Positions 24,880-33,140 of a stretch of 64,000 nucleotides of DNA are shown here, piece by piece. A program made the position numbers and the translations under genes. The stretch spans positions 1 through 64,000 of the forward strand of contig NZ_LMNW01000003.1 of NCBI RefSeq assembly GCF_001423125.1. Reading direction: 5' to 3'. Source of the stretch: Duganella sp. Leaf126. Lineage in GTDB: Bacteria; Pseudomonadota; Gammaproteobacteria; Burkholderiales; Burkholderiaceae_D. The notes under the pieces were generated by a model that was given only the letters and a program-made list of their open reading frames with translations, was not told the origin of the DNA and did not search any database. Every line of letters starts with the position of its first letter. Position 1 is the first letter of the stretch.

Positions 24880-26886
24880 CTAGTGTGCCGGGCCATGGGA
24901 CAGCAGCGCCGCGCAGTTGGCCGTCCGCGACGGCCGGGGGCTGACCAGCGGCGCCAGGGCGGTCACCGGCGCCACCAGCGCCAGCGCTGCCGCGCCGCCG
25001 GCGCGCAGCGCCATGCTGCCCTTGTCGACGCTGATGTCGGTGTTCTTGAACGTGCCGCGCACATAGATGGGCGAACGCAGCGACAGGATGCGCATGCTCT
25101 TGGCGTCCGGTTTCAGGGTGAAGTCGAGTTGTTCGTTGGCCAGGTTGACCGTGCCGTTGGCATCGATGACGGCGTCGGCCGTGTCCACCACGAACCGGCG
25201 CGACCGCATCAGGCCGTCGCGCACGCCGAAGTCGGCCACCAGGCAGTTGAGCCGGACCTGCTCGTCGCCGAACAGGCGCGTGAGCGCCACGCTGCCGAGG
25301 TTCAAGCCCATTTCCTCGAGCAGCAGCTTGCTCACGCTGCCGCCGCGCACCGCGCCCTTGACGTTGCCATTGGACGAGCCGAGCAGGTCGGCCACGGAAT
25401 TGCCGCGGGCAGTCAGCGCGACCTCGGCGTTGACCTCGCCCACGGTGGCGCGCATGCCGTCGATATCGGTAAACAGCTGCTTGAGCTGCAACCGGCGCAG
25501 GTCGGCCTTGAGCTGGGCGCGGATCGCGTGCGGATCGGTCCTGCCGCTGCCATCGAGCACGATGTCGGAAACAAAACTGCCGCCGGCGATGTCGAACTTG
25601 AGCGGATTGAGCGAGAGCACGCCATCCTTCATGTGCACCAGCGTCTCGACCTGTTGCACCGGCAGGCCCCGGCCGCGCGTGATGCGCTGCGCGGTCAGCC
25701 TGACATCGGCGTCGAGCGCGGTCCAGCGGTCCTTGCGGAACGCTTCCACCGGCAGCACCTTGTTGCGCGGCTGGACCGTCTCGACGCCGCGCGCCGCGCG
25801 GCTGGCATTCGAGTCGGCCCCCACCAGCGGTCCCAGGTCGTCGAACTGCAGCAGTGTCGAACTGACCGTGCCGGTCAGCAGCGGACGCGGCGCCGCGGAG
25901 CGGTAGTCGAGCTTGCCGGCGATGTCGCTGCTGCCCACGCGGCCGGTAAAGTCGCGGTAAATCCAGTGGCTGCCGGCGCGGTCGATGGCGCCCAGCAGCC
26001 GGCCCCCGGTGGCGAACGGCGGTGTTTCCGGCAGCAGCACGCCGGTGATGCCGTACAGGCGCGCCATGCTGGGCCCGGACATCTCGAGTTTCAGGTCGAG
26101 CGCGGTGAGGGCGGACGGACGGGTGAGCGTGCCTTCGGCGGCGATGCGCGTGCCGCCGACATCGACGCTGGCGGCCAGTGGAAACGGCGCCGCGTGTTCC
26201 TGCAGGCCCAGCACGGCGCCCGACTTGCCGCTGCCGGCGATGGCCTGTTCGTTCCATTTGCCTTGCAGCGTCCATGCCACGCCGTAGGTCTGGTCGTTGG
26301 CGATGCTCTCGACCGTGGCGACGGCATCGACATGGGTGGCCGCGTCGCGGTAGTGGACCACGCCGCGCGCCAGCACCACGCGCTGCACCGCCAGCTGCCA
26401 GCCCGGTTGGCGGTCGTCGCGGTGGAAGGTCCAGTTGTTGCGGCCTGCCGCATCGCGCAGCAGCCACAGTTGCGGCTGCTCGAAGCGCAGTACCGGCACC
26501 ACGATGCGCTGCTGCAGCAGCGGCAGCAATTCCACCGCGAACGCGAACTGGCCCACGTTGGCAAACTCGCCGCCGCCCGGCATGGCGGCCGGCTGGCCGA
26601 TGTGCACATCGCGCGCCACCAGCTGCGGCATCGGCAGCCGGTCGCGCCATGACGACGCTGGCCCTGCAGCGGGCTGGCGCCAGGCCAGCGTCAGCGGGCC
26701 GCGGATCGAAAACGGCCGGTCGATCGCCGCACCGATGCGCGCGCTGATCCACGGCCGTGCGCGGTTCCAGTCGTAGCAAGCCAGCACGGCTGCCAGCACC
26801 AGCGCCAGTGCGGCCGCGGTGGCCAGGCCGGCGCCGGTCGCCAGCAGGGCGATACGGGTGTAGCGGCGGCGGCGGGCGTGAGGCAT
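24880..26886 (-). CDS. AsmA-family protein
   Basis: 668 residues from MPHARRRRYTRIALLATGAG; longer frames upstream add a featureless stretch. A positively charged start and one membrane helix (LATAAALALVLAAVLACY) precede a long periplasmic beta-rich region typical of AsmA: RPFSIRGPLTLAW and VARDVHIGQPA at the N-terminus, and a C-terminal AsmA domain with LRIRPV-like repeats (RAQLKADLRRLQLKQLFTD, GSSNGNVKGAVRGGSVSKLL, FTLKPDAKSMRILSLRSPIY, VRGTFKNTDISVDKG). AsmA-like proteins bridge the periplasm and take part in phospholipid transport and outer-membrane assembly. It is divergent from the DUF4398/OmpA operon. Confidence 0.88.
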   Translation of the reverse strand: MPHARRRRYTRIALLATGAGLATAAALALVLAAVLACYDWNRARPWISARIGAAIDRPFSIRGPLTLAWRQPAAGPASSWRDRLPMPQLVARDVHIGQPAAMPGGGEFANVGQFAFAVELLPLLQQRIVVPVLRFEQPQLWLLRDAAGRNNWTFHRDDRQPGWQLAVQRVVLARGVVHYRDAATHVDAVATVESIANDQTYGVAWTLQGKWNEQAIAGSGKSGAVLGLQEHAAPFPLAASVDVGGTRIAAEGTLTRPSALTALDLKLEMSGPSMARLYGITGVLLPETPPFATGGRLLGAIDRAGSHWIYRDFTGRVGSSDIAGKLDYRSAAPRPLLTGTVSSTLLQFDDLGPLVGADSNASRAARGVETVQPRNKVLPVEAFRKDRWTALDADVRLTAQRITRGRGLPVQQVETLVHMKDGVLSLNPLKFDIAGGSFVSDIVLDGSGRTDPHAIRAQLKADLRRLQLKQLFTDIDGMRATVGEVNAEVALTARGNSVADLLGSSNGNVKGAVRGGSVSKLLLEEMGLNLGSVALTRLFGDEQVRLNCLVADFGVRDGLMRSRRFVVDTADAVIDANGTVNLANEQLDFTLKPDAKSMRILSLRSPIYVRGTFKNTDISVDKGSMALRAGGAAALALVAPVTALAPLVSPRPSRTANCAALLSHGPAH

Positions 26887-27079
26887 GGCGGTGTCCGGGG
26901 CGGGAAGGTGGTCGCATTCTACACAGGACGTCCAGCGCCGGCCGCCCGGGTGCGCCAGCGCACTTACCGCGTGCAGGCAGGGCAGGGCATCGACCCTATG
27001 TGCGGCACCGAACTGAGCGTGCCGGGGCATGCGCCTATAACGTTATTTGTCAGTTCAATATTCTCGAGGAGAACAATAA

Positions 27080-27463
27080 ATGAACCAGGTTCAGCAAAAA
27101 TTCAAAGTGATGTGCGGCGCGCTGGCGCTGCTCTGTCTGGCCGCTTGCGCCAGCGAGAAGACCCCGGCCACCGCAGACGTCGCCGTTTCGCGCGCCGCCG
27201 TGGCCAACGCCACCTCGGCCGGTGCTGCCGACCTGGCGCCCGAAGAAATGAAATCGGCCCGCGACAAGATGATGCGCGCCAACCAGGCGCTGGCCGCCAA
27301 GGATTACAAGCTGGCGCAAGACCTGGCAGCGCAGGCCCAGGCCGACGCCCAGCTGGCCCAGAGCAAGGCCAATTCTGCCAAGGCCACTGCTGCCGCCGAC
27401 GAGCTGCAGCAAAGCATCCGCATGCTGCGCGACGAAGTCAATCGCAGCAACCAGCAACAATAA
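27080..27463 (+). CDS. DUF4398 lipoprotein
   Basis: 127 residues with a lipoprotein signal (LALLCLAACASEK, Cys in the lipobox LAAC). The mature chain is a long Ala-rich helix: VSRAAVANATSAGAADLAP, EEMKSARDKMMRANQALAAK, DYKLAQDLAAQAQADAQLAQ. DUF4398 proteins often precede OmpA-domain proteins, as here, 19 bases upstream. The ATG follows GAGGAGAACAATAA. It is probably outer-membrane-anchored and works with the next gene's product in envelope integrity. Confidence 0.9.
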   Translation: MNQVQQKFKVMCGALALLCLAACASEKTPATADVAVSRAAVANATSAGAADLAPEEMKSARDKMMRANQALAAKDYKLAQDLAAQAQADAQLAQSKANSAKATAAADELQQSIRMLRDEVNRSNQQQ

Positions 27464-27482
27464 AAATACCTCGGAGCCCGAT

Positions 27483-28385
27483 ATGAAATTGATGACCAAA
27501 CTGCGCACCCTGCCTGCCGCCGTGGCCGTGGCAATCGTCCTGTCCGCCTGCAGCAGCGCCCCGATCACCACCAGCGAACTCGACGGCGCCCGCAGCGACT
27601 TCGTCGCTGCCCAGAGCAACCCTGCCGTTGCCGCCAGCGCGCCGGTCGAATTCAAGGCCGCTGCCGATGCGCTGGACCGCGCCAACGCTGCTGCCGCCCA
27701 GCGCGAAAGCCTGGCAGACATCGACAAGCTGGCGTATATCGCCAAGCAAAAGATTGCCGTGGCCCAGGAAGTGACCAAGCAGAAGCAGGCGGAAGCCAAT
27801 GTGGCGCAAGCGAGCCGCCAGCGCGATGAGGTGCGCCTCGAAGCGCGCACCGCCGAAGCGGACAAGGCGCGCATGGCGGCCGACCGCGCCAAGGCCGAGG
27901 CGGACGCTGCCCGTCAGCAGGCCGATGCCGCTGCCGCCTCCGCGCGCGACGAGCAGGCCAAGGCTGCAGCACTGCAGCAGCAGCTCAACGACCTGCAGGC
28001 CAAGCAGACCGACCGCGGCCTGGTGATTACCCTGAACGACGTGCTGTTCAACGTCGACAAGGCCGAACTGAGCGCCGAAGGCATGCGCACCGCGCAAAAA
28101 GTGGCCGACGTGCTGGCGCAGGAACCGAAAAGCGTGGTGCTGATCGAAGGCTTCACCGACTCGACCGGCAGCTCGGCGCACAACCTCGACCTGTCGCAGC
28201 GCCGCGCCGACGCCGTGCGCCAGGCCCTGACCGGCATGGGCATACCGAGCAGCAAAATCTCTACCAAGGGCTATGGCGCTGCCTACCCTGTGGCCGGCAA
28301 TAACGACGCCGCCGGCCGTCAACTGAATCGCCGCGTGGAAATCGTGCTGTCGCAAAACGGCGCACGGATCACTAATCGTCGTTAA
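27483..28385 (+). CDS. OmpA-family lipoprotein with DUF4398 coiled coil
   Basis: 300 residues. The signal peptide ends in a lipobox (LSACSS). The first half repeats the DUF4398 helix (ELDGARSDFVAAQSNPAVAA) and a long charged coiled coil (KARMAADRAKAEADAARQQA). The C-terminal OmpA/MotB domain (about 180-290) binds peptidoglycan: NDVLFNVDKAELSAEGM, VLIEGFTDSTGSSAHNLDLS, and QRRADAVRQAL followed by GYGAAYPVAGN and NRRVEIVL. It should tether the outer membrane to the cell wall. It is in an operon with the DUF4398 lipoprotein upstream and the ferritin-like gene 27 bases downstream. Confidence 0.93.
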   Translation: MKLMTKLRTLPAAVAVAIVLSACSSAPITTSELDGARSDFVAAQSNPAVAASAPVEFKAAADALDRANAAAAQRESLADIDKLAYIAKQKIAVAQEVTKQKQAEANVAQASRQRDEVRLEARTAEADKARMAADRAKAEADAARQQADAAAASARDEQAKAAALQQQLNDLQAKQTDRGLVITLNDVLFNVDKAELSAEGMRTAQKVADVLAQEPKSVVLIEGFTDSTGSSAHNLDLSQRRADAVRQALTGMGIPSSKISTKGYGAAYPVAGNNDAAGRQLNRRVEIVLSQNGARITNRR

Positions 28386-28412
28386 TCCCATCACTCTCAA
28401 AGGACTTATATC

Positions 28413-28949
28413 ATGGCTGAATCCAATCCCACCCATCCGGCAGGCATCGATCGTGACGCCATTCGTGCAGCAGCGCGCAACCTCGAAGACGGCCCGGTCA
28501 CCGAAGGCTACAAGGGCGACCGCGAAGCCGTGGTCAAGATGCTCAACGACGCGCTGGCTACCGAGCTGGTTTGCGTGATGCGCTACAAGCGCCACTACTA
28601 CACGGTCAGCGGCCTGCAGAACGGTCCGATCAAGGCCGAATTCCTCGAGCACGCCAACCAGGAGCAGGAGCACGCCGACTCGCTGGCCGAACGCATCGTT
28701 CAGCTCAACGGTCAGCCCGACTTCAATCCTGCCACGCTGCTGGCGCGCAGCCACGCCGAATACGATGCGTCGGAAGACGTGCAGGCGATGATCCGCGCCA
28801 ACCTGATCGCCGAACGCGTGGCGATCGAGTCGTACCGCCAGATGATCGAACAGATCGGCGATACCGACCCGACCACGCGCCATCTTTTGATCAGCATCAT
28901 GGCCGTGGAAGAAGAACACGCAGACGATATGCGCGATCTGCTTGAATAA
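28413..28949 (+). CDS. Ferritin-like protein (bacterioferritin type)
   Basis: 178 residues forming a four-helix bundle. Iron ligands are visible in order: NDALATELVCVMRYKRHYY (Glu), EFLEHANQEQEHADSLAERI (Glu and ExxH), RANLIAERVAIESYRQMIEQ (Glu) and MAVEEEHADDMRDLL (ExxH). The ExxH pairs match bacterioferritin/Dps-like ferroxidase sites, though the haem-binding Met of true bacterioferritin is not certain. It probably oxidises and stores iron, or protects from peroxide. It is co-directional with DUF4398/OmpA and YqjD/E genes, a cluster seen in stress regulons. Confidence 0.85.
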   Translation: MAESNPTHPAGIDRDAIRAAARNLEDGPVTEGYKGDREAVVKMLNDALATELVCVMRYKRHYYTVSGLQNGPIKAEFLEHANQEQEHADSLAERIVQLNGQPDFNPATLLARSHAEYDASEDVQAMIRANLIAERVAIESYRQMIEQIGDTDPTTRHLLISIMAVEEEHADDMRDLLE

Positions 28950-29017
28950 GAGAATAGGCCAGTTGGTGAAATTGTTGTACAGTTTTCACTTCTCACAACC
29001 ATAACAGGAGCATCATT

Positions 29018-29320
29018 ATGTTGGAACAAAATATCAGCACCGTGAATAACGACGTGAAAACTCTGGTCAAGGACGCCCAAGCACTGTTCACCGCCGCCAC
29101 TGCACTGACCGGCGAAAAGGCCGACGAGCTGCGCGGCCGCGGCATGCGCGCGCTGGATTCGGCGCTGGCCAAAGCCCACGAAGCGCAGGTGAGCGCGGTG
29201 GCGGCCAGCAAGGAAGCCGCCAAGCAGGCCGATGCCTATGTCAAGGAAAACCCATGGCGTTCGATCGCCGGTGCAGCAGCCATCGGCCTGCTGGTGGGCG
29301 TGATCATCGGCCGTAAATAA
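29018..29320 (+). CDS. yqjD: DUF883 (YqjD/ElaB) ribosome-tethering-type membrane protein
   Basis: 100 residues. A long amphipathic helix (DVKTLVKDAQALFTAATAL through AAKQADAYVKENPWRS) ends in one C-terminal membrane helix, AGAAAIGLLVGVIIGRK. KENPWRSIAGAAA is the DUF883 signature. The E. coli homologues YqjD and ElaB are stationary-phase, inner-membrane, ribosome-associated proteins. The ATG follows AACAGGAGCATCATT. The following genes are YqjE-like (3 bases away) and YqjK-like, the same order as yqjD-yqjE-yqjK in E. coli. Confidence 0.92.
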   Translation: MLEQNISTVNNDVKTLVKDAQALFTAATALTGEKADELRGRGMRALDSALAKAHEAQVSAVAASKEAAKQADAYVKENPWRSIAGAAAIGLLVGVIIGRK

Positions 29321-29323
29321 CCG

Positions 29324-29710
29324 ATGGCGCAAGCTGACGAAGTGAACCGTCCGCCCGGCCTGATCGCGTCGCTGGGCAACATCGCCCGCAACAGCATGGG
29401 CCTGCTGCTGACGCGGCTGGAACTCGCCGCCCTCGAGCTGTCGCAGGTGCGTAACCACCTGCTGCAACTGGTGGTGGCGTTTGCGGTCGCCCTGGTGGCC
29501 GGCTGTTTTGCGTTGGCGTGCTTTACAGTCATGGTGGGTTACCTGGCGTGGAGCGCGCTGGGCTGGCTCATCCTGCCTATCCTGGCCGGCGTTTTCCTGC
29601 TGCTGGCGATAGGCTTGATCCTGTATGCGCGTGGCCTGATCAGTGCCGGCAAGCTGTCGATGCCGGCTACCATGGCCGAGCTCAAATCCGACCGCGATAT
29701 GTTGTTGTAA
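29324..29710 (+). CDS. yqjE: YqjE family (DUF1469) membrane protein
   Basis: 128 residues with two membrane helices (VVAFAVALVAGCFALACFTV and LGWLILPILAGVFLLLAIGL). The family start GLIASLGNIARNSMGLLLTR, then LELAALELSQVRNHLLQL, is clear. YqjE/DUF1469 (phage-holin-like superfamily III) is a partner of YqjD in the same operon. The ATG lies three bases after the yqjD stop. The molecular role is not known; membrane adaptation in stationary phase is likely. Confidence 0.9.
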   Translation: MAQADEVNRPPGLIASLGNIARNSMGLLLTRLELAALELSQVRNHLLQLVVAFAVALVAGCFALACFTVMVGYLAWSALGWLILPILAGVFLLLAIGLILYARGLISAGKLSMPATMAELKSDRDMLL

Positions 29711-29719
29711 GGAGAGCAG

Positions 29720-30076
29720 ATGAGCAAACAGGCACATGATCCGGCTTCGGCCGACATCGAACGATTGATCCGCGAAGGCGAGCTGTATCGCATCAAGGTG
29801 GTCCACGCCAAGGCGCTGGTGGCGCAAGCTATTCGTCCCGACGCGCTCATGCATGGCGCACTGGACCATGTGGCGAGCCTGGCCCAGGCGCGCCTCGGCG
29901 GCCTGATGCCGCCGGGCGGCTTGAGCAACTTTAACTACAAGGCGCTGATGCCTTACGCCCTCACGGTCGGCTCGTTCCTGGCGCGCAAGCGTCTGATCAA
30001 GCCGGTACTGGGCGTGGCGGCGCTGGCAGGCGTCGGGGTGGCATGGCTGCTCAAGCGCAAGCGTTCCGCGTCCTGA
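29720..30076 (+). CDS. YqjK-like hypothetical protein
   Basis: 118 residues after AAGGAGAGCAG, nine bases from the yqjE stop. The N-terminal half is soluble and helical (DIERLIREGELYRIKVVHAK), and there is a C-terminal hydrophobic segment with a Lys/Arg tail (VLGVAALAGVGVAWLLKRKR). Position and general form fit the third gene of yqjD-yqjE-yqjK, but similarity to E. coli YqjK is weak by eye. A very strong hairpin follows the stop, ending the operon. Confidence 0.75.
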   Translation: MSKQAHDPASADIERLIREGELYRIKVVHAKALVAQAIRPDALMHGALDHVASLAQARLGGLMPPGGLSNFNYKALMPYALTVGSFLARKRLIKPVLGVAALAGVGVAWLLKRKRSAS

Positions 30077-30105
30077 CCGGTACGGACACTTCAGCGGTCA
30101 ACGAG

Positions 30106-30143
30106 ATTCGGGCCCGTCAGCGCTAACGCTGACGGGCCCGAAT
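30106..30143. terminator. Strong bidirectional hairpin
   Basis: A perfect 17-base inverted repeat (ATTCGGGCCCGTCAGCG and its complement) with a 4-base loop CTAA sits between the convergent genes ending at 30076 and 30202. It has no long U-run, but the stem is long enough to end transcription from both sides or to protect 3' ends. Confidence 0.75.
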
Positions 30144-30201
30144 GCTTTGATGATCGTGTTGTGGTGCAGTGCCCGGTGTTCAGCGATTGTTCAGCGGTTG
30201 T

Positions 30202-30549
30202 TTAGCGGTTGTCGGCGACGATGGCGCTCACCTGGGCCATGTCGTGGCGGTAGGTTTCCTGCGCCTGCTTCAGGCACGCGTCGCGCTCGGCAGCGGGGCC
30301 CTTGGCGCAAGCCTGCTTGGCCTCGGCCAGCGCAGCGCCAATTTCCTTGCGCAGCGTGCGTTCCTTCTGTGCGGGCGTGACATCTTCGCGCTGCCAGCGG
30401 GCCGGATCGCCGCGGGCGATCTCCTGTTTCTGCAACTGGACGTTCTGCGGCGGGGTATTGTCTGGTGCCTGGGCTTGTGCCTGCGCGGCAAACGCCGCGC
30501 AGGACAGAACCAGCACGGCGCCGCATTGCAGGGTGCGGAATGGCGTCAT
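30202..30549 (-). CDS. Secreted hypothetical protein
   Basis: 115 residues with a signal peptide (LVLSCAAFAAQAQAQA). The mature part is charged and helical with two Cys: EAKQACAKGPAAERDACLKQ. That CxxxxxxxxxxC spacing recalls PsiF-like repeats, but the match is not strong enough to name it. GDPARWQREDVTPAQKERTL resembles a common burkholderial family of small periplasmic proteins. The ATG follows GGAGCCGCC. It sits 15 bases downstream of the DUF3309 gene on the same strand and is probably co-transcribed. Confidence 0.78.
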   Translation of the reverse strand: MTPFRTLQCGAVLVLSCAAFAAQAQAQAPDNTPPQNVQLQKQEIARGDPARWQREDVTPAQKERTLRKEIGAALAEAKQACAKGPAAERDACLKQAQETYRHDMAQVSAIVADNR

Positions 30550-30564
30550 GGCGGCTCCTCCGGA

Positions 30565-30717
30565 TCAGATGCGGCCGGTCAGCAGCATGATCAGCAGGAT
30601 CACGACCAGCAGGCCGGTGATGCCGCTCGGTGCATAGCCCCAGTTGCGGCTGTGCGGCCAGGTAGGCAGAGCGCCCACCAGTAACAGAACCAGAACGATC
30701 AGTATGATGGTGCCCAT
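30565..30717 (-). CDS. DUF3309 family small membrane protein (50 aa)
   Basis: A 50-residue frame, MGTIILIVLVLLLVGALPTW, PHSRNWGYAPSG, ITGLLVVILLIMLLTGRI. The central WPHSRxWGYxPSG between two hydrophobic helices is the DUF3309 signature. The ATG follows GAGGAGAACACC. The family is widespread in stress-related loci of proteobacteria; its function is unknown. Confidence 0.93.
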   Translation of the reverse strand: MGTIILIVLVLLLVGALPTWPHSRNWGYAPSGITGLLVVILLIMLLTGRI

Positions 30718-30773
30718 GGTGTTCTCCTCGAGGTCATTGGATGTGGGGGATGGCGCCGGCGGACCGGCCCGGA

Positions 30774-31244
30774 TTAATAGCGGTAGAGGCGGCCGTCGAT
30801 CAGGCGCACGCGGTTGCCCACGCGCAGGTCATACACGCTGTCTTGGTTCACCATGCGGTAGTCGCCGTTGTCCATGCGCACGCTGATCTGGTACTCGTCG
30901 CGCGGTGCGTTGCGGTTGTTTTCGACATTGTTGCCGACCAGGCCGCCAGCGACAGCGCCTGCTACGGTGGCAGCTGCGCGGCCGTTACCGGAACCGACCT
31001 GGTTGCCCAGCAATGCGCCGACCACGCCGCCGGCAACGGCGCCGGCGCCGCTGCTCTGGCCCTGTACCGTGCGTACCTGGATCGATTCGATGGTGCCATA
31101 GCTGGCCGCCTCGTTCTGGTAGCCGGTTTGCTGACCGTAGCCAGGCGCCTGGCGGTAGCCGCCGTTTTGGTTGCCGGTCGCGCAGCCGGTCAGGGCGGCG
31201 GTGGCGGCCAGTACGAGTACGGCGAGGGTGCGGTTCGAATTCAT
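30774..31244 (-). CDS. Glycine-zipper 2TM lipoprotein (SlyB/PcP-like)
   Basis: 156 residues from MNSNRTLAVLVLAATAALTG, with lipobox LTGC. A Gly/Gln/Tyr-rich linker (GYRQAPGYGQQTGYQNE) leads to GTIESIQVRTVQGQSSGAGA, a glycine zipper (AVAGGVVGALLGNQVGSGNG, then TVAGAVAGGLVGNNVENN) and a C-terminal domain (YQISVRMDNGDYRMVNQDSV, VGNRVRLIDGRLYRY). This matches outer-membrane lipoproteins of the SlyB/17-kDa-antigen type. The ATG follows AGGAGGACAAC. The frame is open far upstream on this strand, but the lipoprotein signal and Shine-Dalgarno fix the start. Confidence 0.9.
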   Translation of the reverse strand: MNSNRTLAVLVLAATAALTGCATGNQNGGYRQAPGYGQQTGYQNEAASYGTIESIQVRTVQGQSSGAGAVAGGVVGALLGNQVGSGNGRAAATVAGAVAGGLVGNNVENNRNAPRDEYQISVRMDNGDYRMVNQDSVYDLRVGNRVRLIDGRLYRY

Positions 31245-31494
31245 GTTGTCCTCCTGAAAGTAATAAGTCCAGAATAGACATAAGGCGTCCAGCGGTCTGT
31301 GCGCTTCCGCACCATGGAATTCCCCGAAATAAATGTGGCGATTTTGCCAAATGTGGAAGTGTGTACGATACCGAACAGAGGGGCCCGGGCGATGCGCGTA
31401 AAACGTCTCCATCGGCAGCAGCGGCCTGCATCGCCCCAGGCATGCACCGCTCGGCTGACAAACTGATTCGATCAAAACACCAAGGAGAACCACC

Positions 31495-31806
31495 ATGAAA
31501 ATCGCCCACAAAATCGCTACCGCACTGTTCACCGTCTCGCTGCTGGCTACTGCAGGCTGCGCTTCCACGCCAACCAAGGAAGGTACGGGCGAATTCGTTG
31601 ACGACAGCGTTGTGACCACCAAGGTTAAAGCTGCGATCTTCAACGAGCCTACCCTGAAAACCACCGAAATCAACGTGGAAACCTTCAAGGGCACCGTGCA
31701 GCTGAGCGGCTTCGTGTCGCAGCCTGCCGACGTCGCCAAGGCTGGCGAAGTGGCGCGCAGCGTCAAAGGCGTCATGTCGGTCAAGAACGATATCCGCGTG
31801 AAGTAA
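31495..31806 (+). CDS. BON-domain lipoprotein (OsmY-like)
   Basis: 103 residues with a lipoprotein signal peptide (LLATAGCAST). One BON domain fills the rest: DDSVVTTKVKAAIFNEPTLK, TEINVETFKGTVQLSGFVSQ and ARSVKGVMSVKNDIRVK. BON proteins (OsmY, DolP) bind phospholipids and support outer-membrane integrity under osmotic stress. The ATG follows AAGGAGAACCACC. It is divergent from the glycine-zipper lipoprotein; the 250-base gap between them holds AT-rich promoter-like sequence. Confidence 0.93.
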   Translation: MKIAHKIATALFTVSLLATAGCASTPTKEGTGEFVDDSVVTTKVKAAIFNEPTLKTTEINVETFKGTVQLSGFVSQPADVAKAGEVARSVKGVMSVKNDIRVK

Positions 31807-31908
31807 TTCGGCGGTTTCGCAGACCCGTCCGTGCGCCGCGCGCATGGATGGACGCGGTCGGCGCGGCATGCTTCGGTGTGTCGCGCCGTAATTTTATTGT
31901 GAGTCATC

Positions 31909-33084
31909 ATGAGCCAGCAGCCTGCAGACCTTCCACCTGCCTCCCTCACACCCAGCCCGGCCACTGCCACCGAGGCCGAGCCCGGTGTGCTCCAGCGCTT
32001 TCCCATCCATGTCAACGCGCGCGGCGTCGCGCTCGGCATCATCGCCACCGTGGCCTTCGTGTGGGCCTTGCAATGGTCGCGCAATTTCCTGGTGCCGCTG
32101 CTGCTCGGCATCCTGATCAGCTATACGCTGAGCCCGCTGATGGGCTGGATGACGCGGCGCCGGGTGCCGCGCGCGATTGCGGCCACCCTGATCACGGCAG
32201 TCATCGTGGGCAGCGCCGCCGTGGTGGTGGACAAGCTGCACGGCGAGTTCGAGGCCATCGTCGACGAGCTGCCCAACACCGGCCACAAGCTGTCGAAAAT
32301 GGTCAGCGAACGGCTGCATGGCAGTTCCAGCGCCTTGCAGCGGATCCAGGCCGTGGCCACCGAGCTGCAGCAGGCCACCGCCGGCGCCCAGGAGCGCCGC
32401 GCCGCGCGCAAGGCGGTCCCGGCCACGTCCCCCGAATTTCCGCTGATGAACTGGGTATGGGCCGGCTCCATGGGCCTGATGGGCTTTCTGAGCCAGGCCA
32501 CCATGGTGATCTTCCTGGTGTTCTTCCTGCTCCTGTCCGGCGACACCTTCAAGCGCAAGCTGGTCAAGCTCACCGGGCCGTCGCTGACCAAGAAAAAGAT
32601 CACGGTCCACATCCTGGAAGACATCAATACCTCGATCCAGAAGTACATGCTGATGCTGCTGGTGACCAACGGCATGCTGGCAGTGCTGATGTGGGTGGCA
32701 TTGCGCTGGATCGGCCTGGAAAATGCCGGGGCCTGGGCCATCGTGGCCGGCCTGCTGCACCTGATGCCGTATTTCGGCCCGCTGCTGATCATGCTGGCCA
32801 CCGGCCTGGTCGCGCTGCTGCAATTCGAATCGATCCAGATGAGCGTGCTGGTAATGGGCACCTCGCTGGCGATCGCGACCCTGGTCGGCACCATCATCAC
32901 CACCTGGATGACGGGCCGCTTCGCTCGCATGAATGCGGCTGCCGTGTTCGTCAGCCTGCTGTTCTGGGGCTGGCTGTGGGGCGTGTGGGGCTTGCTGCTG
33001 GGCGTGCCGGTGATCGTGATCGTGAAGGTGGTGGCCGAGCGCGTCGAGGGAATGGAAGTGGTGGCCGAACTGCTGGGCGAGTAG
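31909..33084 (+). CDS. AI-2E family transporter (PerM/YdiK-like)
   Basis: 391 residues with about eight membrane helices. Family landmarks are an N-terminal pair of helices (VALGIIATVAFVWALQWSRN, FLVPLLLGILISYTLSPLMG), a soluble loop with ELPNTGHKLSKMVSERL, then STFKRK-like GDTFKRKLVKLTGPSLTKKK and LLHLMPYFGPLLIMLATGLV, the conserved Pro-Tyr-hGP segment. The family includes the AI-2 exporter TqsA and many antiporters, so a substrate cannot be inferred. The Arg-rich linker ERRAARKAVPATS is unusual. It ends at a strong terminator shared with the convergent BrkB gene. Confidence 0.9.
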   Translation: MSQQPADLPPASLTPSPATATEAEPGVLQRFPIHVNARGVALGIIATVAFVWALQWSRNFLVPLLLGILISYTLSPLMGWMTRRRVPRAIAATLITAVIVGSAAVVVDKLHGEFEAIVDELPNTGHKLSKMVSERLHGSSSALQRIQAVATELQQATAGAQERRAARKAVPATSPEFPLMNWVWAGSMGLMGFLSQATMVIFLVFFLLLSGDTFKRKLVKLTGPSLTKKKITVHILEDINTSIQKYMLMLLVTNGMLAVLMWVALRWIGLENAGAWAIVAGLLHLMPYFGPLLIMLATGLVALLQFESIQMSVLVMGTSLAIATLVGTIITTWMTGRFARMNAAAVFVSLLFWGWLWGVWGLLLGVPVIVIVKVVAERVEGMEVVAELLGE

Positions 33085-33102
33085 GCGAGGGCGGCCAGTG
33101 TG

Positions 33103-33140
33103 AAAACGGGGTGCTGCGCAGGCGGCACCCCGTTTTTTTT
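33103..33140. terminator. Rho-independent terminator
   Basis: ACGGGGTGC (33106-33114) pairs with GCACCCCGT (33125-33133), preceded by AAAA and followed by eight T. It ends the transporter transcript. The T-run overlaps the stop codon of the convergent yihY gene. Confidence 0.92.
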